From NCBI GenBank assembly GCA_037176705.1, contig CM073889.1, positions 58,831,596-58,895,595 of the forward strand: a DNA stretch of 64,000 bases. Reading direction: 5' to 3'. This DNA is from Molossus alvarezi. Taxonomy: Eukaryota > Chordata > Mammalia > Chiroptera > Molossidae. The notes beneath the pieces are model-generated. The model saw nothing but the letters and a program-made list of their open reading frames with translations, was not told where the DNA came from and made no database searches. Positions 57,718-64,000 of the stretch are shown piece by piece. Position 1 is the first letter of the stretch, and each line of letters starts with the position of its first letter. The translations under genes and the position numbers were made by a program.

Positions 57718-58790
57718 ATGGTGGACCACTTGCTTCCAGTGGACGAGAGCTTCTCGTCGCCAAAGTGCCGAGTTGGTTATCTGGGAGATAGGCTGGTAGG
57801 TGGGCGGGCGTACCACATGCTGCCCTCACCCCTCTCAGAAGACGACAGTGACGCCTCCAGCCTCTGCTCCTGCGCCAGCCCCGACTCGCAAGCCCTGTGC
57901 TCCTGCTACAGCAGTGGCCCAGGCACTGAGGGCCAGGACAACATCTTGGACTTCCTGCTATCCCAGGCTACACTGGGCAGTGGTGGCAGTGGCAGCATCG
58001 GGGCCAGCAGTGGTCCTGTGACCTGGGAGGCCTGGCGGAGGGCACCAGCACCTGTGAAGGGGGAGCATTTCTGCTTCCCGGAGTTTCCTGTGGGTGACCC
58101 TGATGATGTCCCAAGGCCCTTCCAGCCCACCTTGGAGGAGATTGAAGAGTTTCTGGAGGAGAACATGGAGCTGGGGGTCAAGGAGGCCCCAGAGAGCAAC
58201 AAGGACTTGGAGGCCTGCAGTCAGCTCTCAGCTGGGCCACACAGAAGCCATCTCCATCCTGGGTCTGGTGGGAGAGAACGCTGTACTCCCCAACCAGGTG
58301 GTGCCAGTACAGGTGACACTCAGGGCACTGGTGGGGGGCCTGCATCTGATAGCTCTATCCCATTGCTGCTGCAGATTCAGCCTGTGCAGGTGAAGCAGGA
58401 ATTGGGCATAGAGCCCTCCTCCCCTGGACAGGCCCCAGAGAGCGTCAAGGTAGCCCAGCTCCTGGTCAACATCCAGGGGCAGACCTTTGCACTCCTGCCC
58501 CAGGTGGTGCCCTCCTCGAACTTGAACATGCCCTCCAAGTTCGTGCGTATTGCCCCTGTACCCATTGCTGCCAAGCCCATTGGGTCAGGACCCCTGGGGC
58601 CTGGTCCTACCGGCCTCCTCATGGGCCAGAAGTTCCCCAAGAACCCAGCGGCAGAACTCATCAAAATGCACAAATGTACTTTCCCAGGCTGCAGCAAGAT
58701 GTACACCAAAAGCAGCCACCTCAAGGCCCACCTGCGACGGCACACAGGCGAGAAGCCCTTTGCCTGTACCTGGCCTGGCTGTGGCTGGAG
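57718..58790 (+). CDS. KLF15: KLF15 exon 2 coding part (Krueppel-like factor 15), 3' exon outside window
   Basis: Nuclear zinc-finger transcription factor that binds GC/CACCC boxes and controls glucose, amino-acid and lipid metabolism in liver, muscle, heart, kidney and fat. The exon begins at 57693 after acceptor cctctccacag; the start ATG at 57718 has good context (ccagcATGg). The 357 complete codons cover: the N-terminus [17 protein letters not shown]; a Ser/Cys-rich segment ([19 protein letters not shown]); the conserved acidic activation motif [15 protein letters not shown] (residues 138-152); a Gly/Pro-rich linker; the conserved [16 protein letters not shown] block; and finger 1 with C320, C325, H338, H342. 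The linker TGEKPF and finger 2 cysteines C350 and C355 follow. The exon ends in the Arg358 codon at donor ag|gtcagt. About 60 residues (rest of finger 2, finger 3) must lie past 64000. No frameshift or premature stop. Confidence 0.97.
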
Positions 58791-58893
58791 GTCAGTATGG
58801 GTGACAGGCTGGGTGGTGAGCGCTGCCCCTTATCTCCCTTCTTCTGGGTGTGCAGCTAAGGCTGAGTTCTTCACAGTTAGGTAAGACTTATTA

Positions 58894-59015
58894 GCCCTGG
58901 CCGGTTTGGCTCAGTGGTTGGAGCATTGGCCTGCGGACCAGAGAGTCCCGGGTTCGGTTGCTGCTAAGGGCATGTACCAAAAATAAATAAATAAATGAAT
59001 AAAATAAAATAAAAA
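58894..59015 (+). mobile_element. Head-only Ves SINE in KLF15 intron 2
   Basis: tRNA-derived head gccctggccggtttggctca to gggcatgtacc, followed at once by an A-rich tail with AAAT units. The usual body (gcagtttgtccccggccc, CT run, tcctcgggtgagga) is missing. TSD aagacttatta / aagactgatta at 58883-58893 and 59016-59026, one mismatch. Box A and a mutated box B (ggttcggttgc) are present. It lies about 100 bases after the exon 2 donor. Confidence 0.9.
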
Positions 59016-59264
59016 AAGACTGATTAGGAAGGGGAGAAAGGTGGGCAAGGGGCAGTGCCACAGCTAGCATGGCTATTCAGAGATTTCCTGTTCTTCCTGA
59101 TCACTAAAGCCAGAAAACAACTGGTCCCCTGATAAGGTTTGCTGGGACTTGTGCTGAGAGTGAGAGAGCTAAGCCAGGGCAGAAGGGCTCTCATAGTCAT
59201 AACAAGGACAGTTGAGAATGATGGGGCATGGACTCTGTGCCAGATGGGTCTTTGACTGTCTATG

Positions 59265-59405
59265 CTCTGCCCTCTCTGCCTCACAGCACCCCAAAGGGTA
59301 AGTACCACCCGTTCTCCCATCTTACTGCTGAGCAAACTGAGGCTCCGACTGACTATGTAACTTGCCCAAAGTCACACAGCTTTGTAAATGGGACTTGGAC
59401 CCAAG
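59265..59405 (-). repeat. MIR SINE, antisense
   Basis: 'ctgagcaaactgaggctccg', 'taacttgcccaaagtcacac', 'agctttgtaaatgggacttg' is reverse MIR. Confidence 0.8.
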
Positions 59406-60709
59406 AGGTCATATCAGAGTAGTCATATCCTGAAAAGCTATTTCCCAGCCAAAGGGACTAGCTTCCCTTACAAAAGTCCCTGGGGCATGGGGAAACTTAG
59501 AGGTGTGTTAGAGAAGCCAAAAAGGCCAACCACAAGGGAAGGCCCAGCTGAGTGTGCTTACCCAAAGGTGGAAGACTACTTCCAGGCTTTAGTTTGTGTG
59601 GCACAGTGGAGGACACCAACTCTCAAAGGATAGAGCTCTTCTCAGGGTTACCCAGCTCTCAGACAGCATAGCTGGTTGGGACCCCAGTGGATCTCCCTCC
59701 CCTGGGCTCCAGGTGTCGACTTACCTTCTTTGGGAGGGCATGTCTACCTTTTCCTGAAAAGCAGGTAGCAGGCCAGGAGCTCAAATGCTTAGAGGTGCCA
59801 CAGCTGGGCTGTCCCCAGTTTAGAACCCCCACCCTGCTGGGATGTCTGGTCTGCCGGGCAGGGTGGCTTATACTAATGGCACATTCCTAGGCTTTGCTGC
59901 TGTGGCTCTTGCTACAGATGTCAGCGTGTGAGAGAGCAATGTGGCATGCCTCATCTGTGTGCAGAACTGGATCTTGCAAGTGGCTGTGTAACTGGGTGTG
60001 CACATGTGTATGTATCTTGCTTTATTCATGTGTGTCTCTACTGCATGACCATATGTGTTTGCGTACCTTGTCTATGCATGGGTATCCATATTGGTGTGCC
60101 TCACAGGAAGCAGTTTACAGCTTCTGTTTTTTTGACCAGACTTTTGTCTGAGAGCTCCTGAGAGTTGGTCCCTGCGTAGGAGGTGCTGCCTCTGGAGTCC
60201 TGGCTGGCCCAGGACAGGAGCTGTGACAGGAATGTTTGATGTGATGCTGGCAGCCCCTTTCCATGGGAGCACAGAGCTGACCAGGGAAGGGACTTGTCCC
60301 AAACATTATGTTGGGTTATGCATGCCCTTCCTAGTGCAGGCACCCACCATCCCCTGTTCCCCAAAGATGTCAATCAGCAGACCTGCAGGGCTTCTTCCTA
60401 TAAGAGTCTGTGCTCCAGCCCCACAGTGTTGGGTGTCAGTGCTGGTATTGCATGCCTCTCTGAGCCTCGTGCCACAGTCTGCCAAGTAGGCCCTCAAGTT
60501 AACTGGTGCACTTTCAGGGCAGCTTGTGAGGCCTGATGTGGCATATGTGTGATGTTGGGTGGTCCAAGCTAGGGCCAGGGAGGAGGCTAGAGACATGGGC
60601 TTTAGAGGCAGGTGCTCAACTGCAGATGGGAAAGGCATTGAGGTAGCCTTGGGTGGGCGGCAGCTGGTGGCAGTGGCTGAAAGCCCCAGTCCTGGTCAGC
60701 CTCCAACTC

Positions 60710-60800
60710 TCTGTGTGCCCTCAGAGTGGTCCCACTTTCCAAGCCTCAGTTTTCTCATCTGTAAAGTGGAGAGCCTACTCACTACCTTTCCTTACCAGGG
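60710..60800 (+). repeat. MIR fragment
   Basis: 'cctcagttttctcatctgta' followed by 'aagtggagagcctactca' is the MIR core. Confidence 0.6.
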
Positions 60801-61789
60801 TCAGGAGTGCAGGGGTGCTCAGCAGCATCCCCTTCTTATCTGTGTAACTGTCACTGTCATCCAAGATCAGAGTCTGAGAAGGGAAGATTTTTTTTCCTGG
60901 CCTTCATGTGGGCAGTACCTCATCTCAGATGCATCCCCAGACTTACAGGGACTCCTCTTGAATGCATTCTCCTCTTGGTAGAGAGCAAGGCTGGAGAGAG
61001 GTTGGGCAGTTGGCTTGGCAGAGCGCCAGTCTAACTCTCATAAAGGGCTCATCTTCCTAGGCACCATCCCCTGGCTGGTGCTGACTGTTGGCAAGTGGCC
61101 CCTCCTTTTGGGATAGTGCTGGGTGGGACCACAAGAGAAAAGGTATAAGTCCTTGGTTAAGACCACCCAATTGGCCCACTCCCTCAGGAGGAGGGAATCT
61201 GCCTTCTTCCAGACTGTCTCAGAAAACAAGCAGGACCCTCAGCGCATCTTATGGAAGCAGATCTCAGACCCAGACATGGTGGCCTTAGGAGGTAGTGAGT
61301 TCCCTGTTGCAGGAGGTATGCAAACAAGAATGAGATTTATGGAGGGAATTGAGTTCTGCCACTGCTTAAGCCTGGGCATTGGTCATGTTGCTCAGGATTC
61401 ACTTGAGAGGGAAAGGCATGGTGGGTGCCTGGCATGGTGAAGTTTCCACGGAGTTGATCCTGGAGTCATCCTGCCTCCAGCCACTCCTAGGGATTTAAAG
61501 GGCATCCCCAGCTTCTCCCAAGCTCCCCTAGAGTGGGGTCTGGTCTTGGTCGGGTCACACTTGGCAGAGGCAATATGCCTGCCTCTCAGGAGGGCTGTTT
61601 CTCTAAGGATTTGTGAGTCCTCAGTTGGCCTTCAGGGATCTTGACACCCTGCGGATGTACACAAGACATGCATGTTCTTTAAATGTAGCTATAACCTTCA
61701 ACCAAGGGTCAAGGGTGGAGGGAACCCTTGCAGCAGTTGGGCAGAAGGCAGACGCAGCTTTTTGGCAGCTTGGTCTGGACATGACAGGA

Positions 61790-61870
61790 GAAGTAATGAT
61801 GATGATGATGAGGGATCATGTTTATTAACCACTTACACTATGCTAGGCACTATTCTAAGGTTTCAGAGCT
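61790..61870 (-). repeat. MIR fragment, antisense
   Basis: 'tttattaaccacttacacta', 'tgctaggcactattctaagg' is a reverse MIR 3' part, after a short GAT run (61796-61811). Confidence 0.6.
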
Positions 61871-62139
61871 GGAATCCCTTCTATGAGGTACACTTGCTTG
61901 CATATCTCTTGCCATGGAGAACTCATTACCTCATGAGGCTGCTCTGGCCTTTATGTGTACTTTGGTACACTTACACTCCATCCAAACTTCTCATTTTGGT
62001 CCACAGTACTGCATAATCTGCTTGGCTACCTCCACTTTGCAGGGCAGGCTCCCACTTGGACCTTGGCCCTGTGTCTCCAATGCTTTCTTCCCAGTGGCAG
62101 CCATAATTGGTCTTATGGTGGTCTCTGCTTTGTTCTGCA

Positions 62140-62260
62140 CACATCACAAACATTAGCTTACTGAATCCTCACATAGCCTGGGAACATATAGGCACTGCAT
62201 TTTACAGAGAGGGGAAATGGAGACCCAGAAAGCCTGCAGGGACAGAGCTAGTGAGTATGG
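62140..62260 (-). repeat. MIR fragment, antisense
   Basis: 'gaatcctcacatagcctggg', 'attttacagagaggggaaat', 'cagagctagtgagtatgg'. Confidence 0.6.
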
Positions 62261-62474
62261 CTCTGGGTGCACCCCCACGCAGTACCCCAGCCCCACCCTG
62301 ACCTGCAAGCAGTATGGCAGGCATACCTCTCCTACCTGGAGACACCTGTAGCTATGGGCTGGCTTTCCCCTCATCTTCTCTTCCTGTGTACCTGGTATTA
62401 TAATGGTTGGTTGTCCTCTCCCCCACAAGGTCATCAGCTCTTTCAGGTGTTATGCCATGGGTGAGCGGAAAAGA

Positions 62475-62682
62475 GCTAACAGCAGCAATAACAGTAGTTC
62501 CTGATGTGTTCTAAGCACTGCTATGAATGCACCAAGTGCAATAACTCAAGTAGTGCTCCAAACAAGTCCATGAGGTATGCATTAGTATGTTGTCCCCATT
62601 TCACAGAGGAGGAAATGAGGCACAGAGCATTTTAGTTCTCCATGGTTATACAACTAGTAAGTGGCAGAGCCAGGAGTTCACC
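62475..62682 (-). repeat. MIR SINE, near full length, antisense
   Basis: 'tgatgtgttctaagcactgc', 'ccatttcacagaggaggaaa', 'tacaactagtaagtggcaga' and 'gccaggagttca' cover most of MIR in reverse. Confidence 0.85.
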
Positions 62683-63274
62683 TTGGGCTGTCTTCCCCGA
62701 ACCCCCCACACCCCCTCTGCAAGCCTCCAGTGGAGTGTAGCTAGAGTGTTGAGAGGACCTCCACCTACAGCTGGTCTTTGGAATGGCACCCCTATACTCT
62801 TGCTTGCCTTCCCATGTGGGGAGCTCCCCACCCCCAAAACTGCCTCTCTTCTTCCTGCTGGGCCTGATGAGCAGATTTCTCTTTCTCCTACCAGGACAGT
62901 TCTGGCCTTGGCACTATGTCCTGTGCTCTACCCTGTGTACCTTTGTGTGATGGGTGCCTCTCCCCCTGTACCCCTCTCCCCCACTGTCACTTGCCCAGGT
63001 AGCCAACTCCCGCTTCCTTCTGCTCTTGGTCCTGAACCCAGTGTCCCCTATCCCATTCCCTCTTGTGACATGTTTCTGGCACCCTTGACAGGGCTGAAAC
63101 CAGACTTTCCCTATTCCAAGCTAACCATCTGGGAAGTGGCTGTTTGCCTGCCTTCCTAGAAATTTGCTTGCTTCACTCTCAGACACAGGCCTTCTTTGTT
63201 CCCTAAGGCAGAACGTCCTGTTCCAGAATGGCCAAGCAGTTCTGTCCAGAAAGAATCTCTGCTACAGCTAATAT

Positions 63275-63430
63275 GAATATTAATAACTTTCACCAGCCCT
63301 GTGTGGCAGGTACTGTTGTCATCCTCAGCAGACATGGGAGGCCCAGAAAAGGGGAGTTGTAGGCCTGAGGCCACAGAGCTAGGAGGTGGCAGAGACAGGA
63401 TTTAAGCCTAGTGGTCTGGCTACTGGCCTG
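63275..63430 (-). repeat. MIR SINE, antisense
   Basis: 'ccctgtgtggcaggtactgt', 'gaggccacagagctaggagg' and 'ggcagagacaggatttaagc'. Confidence 0.75.
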
Positions 63431-63794
63431 CTCTCTTGGCCCATGTCACTGCTGCCCCTACTCGATGAGACATTCTCTGTCCCCATCCCTGCAGTCAGCA
63501 TAGCCGTTGTGTGGTTGGGCAGGTTATGGACGGCACAACTCTAGGGGGTGCCATTCCCATTGGGATCCTTGAGACTTGACTTTACAGTCATGGCTTTCTG
63601 GCTGATGGAAGGGGTGTCTTTGCACAAAGGTGCTGTGTGTGCCAGTAGTGGTGCTGATGTTACAAGCTGCTCAGGAGAGTCACCTGGACCTCTGTGCTTC
63701 CCTGTCCTGTACCTCAGCAACATGAATCAAAGTAACCACCCACACACTCAAGGACCTTACCAGAGTCCAGGCCCTCTGCTAAGCTCCTTGCTGG

Positions 63795-63980
63795 TAATAA
63801 GAGTTCACAATCATTTGATGATTGCCATGTGCCAAGTGCTGCTATAAACACTTGTCACCTTTTATAGTCCTCTGAGGCAGATCTATCACTTACTTGGCTT
63901 CAGGTGGGGAAACAGCCTCAGAGAGTTTGCCAGCTTGCCCAGGTTGCTGGTCAGTATGTGCCTACAAGACTGCATTTCAG
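63795..63980 (-). repeat. MIR SINE, antisense
   Basis: 'catgtgccaagtgctgctat', 'tagtcctctgaggcagatct', 'ttgcccaggttgctggtcag' in reverse MIR order. Confidence 0.75.
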
Positions 63981-64000
63981 CCACCTGTTTCCTCCCTATG

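Larger units (their letters stand above)
58791..64000 (+). other. KLF15: KLF15 intron 2, continues past the window
   Basis: Donor gtcagt at 58791. I looked for the remaining finger exon and saw no matching text. The stretch holds a short Ves insertion, several MIRs (mostly antisense to KLF15) and unassigned sequence. The longest frames (up to 190 codons, 62587-63159) have no recognisable motifs. Confidence 0.75.

Noticed and set aside
58791..58884. Downstream extension of the KLF15 frame after WR
   Set aside because: Exon 2 ends at the donor ag|gtcagt; the extra residues replace the conserved finger 2 sequence and are intronic.
62587..63159. 190-codon frame in KLF15 intron 2
   Set aside because: It begins within a MIR, has no recognisable domain and is flanked by intronic repeats.
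59000..64000. KLF15 final exon within the window
   Set aside because: No text encoding the rest of finger 2 or finger 3 is visible, so the exon must lie past 64000.

Overview
The window is mammalian nuclear DNA, most likely from a bat of the Ves-SINE-bearing (vespertilionid-like, Yangochiroptera) group. The clue is at least ten copies of a tRNA-derived SINE with the head gccctggccggtttggctca, a CT-rich body and an A-rich tail. These match the bat Ves family, and several are young enough to keep clear target-site duplications (TSDs). I see no bacterial or plasmid features and no CRISPR array.

Only one host gene is supported: KLF15, on the + strand near the right end. A CpG-rich promoter and non-coding exon 1 lie at about 52.96-53.31 kb. 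Intron 1 runs to 57,692. Exon 2 (from 57,693) carries the start codon at 57,718 and about 86% of the protein, up to a splice donor at 58,791. The last zinc-finger exon lies beyond the right edge. The remaining 5.2 kb is intron 2, rich in ancient MIRs.

Everything upstream of 52.9 kb is intergenic and mostly transposons. From left to right: an antisense L1/HAL1 5' region cut by the window edge (1-650); a twin-primed L1 (1018-1594); a full-length but dead antisense L1 fused at its 5' end to a second L1 fragment (4082-11899); scattered Ves, MIR and L2 copies and a pentanucleotide microsatellite (12-19 kb); two ancient L1 pieces (19.8-22 kb); a deleted hAT transposon with a BED-finger remnant (23781-24704); a 2.7-kb Tigger/pogo transposon with a broken transposase (26008-28694); and a nested stack at 31.4-36.6 kb, where an old L1 hosts a SINE-in-SINE, a HAL1-type element and an L1 3' fragment. 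Last comes a class I endogenous retrovirus in antisense (37499-50755), lacking env. It split an older repeat in two and was itself invaded by a full-length L1 (which carries its own SINE) and by three more SINEs.

I found no new gene system. The most useful leads are structural: the chimeric L1 whose TSD encloses two L1 segments, an open antisense ORF in the L1 5' UTR comparable to primate ORF0, the head-only Ves insertion just inside KLF15 intron 2, and a possible uORF overlapping the KLF15 start. Family names come from recall of consensus sequences and were not confirmed by any database search.
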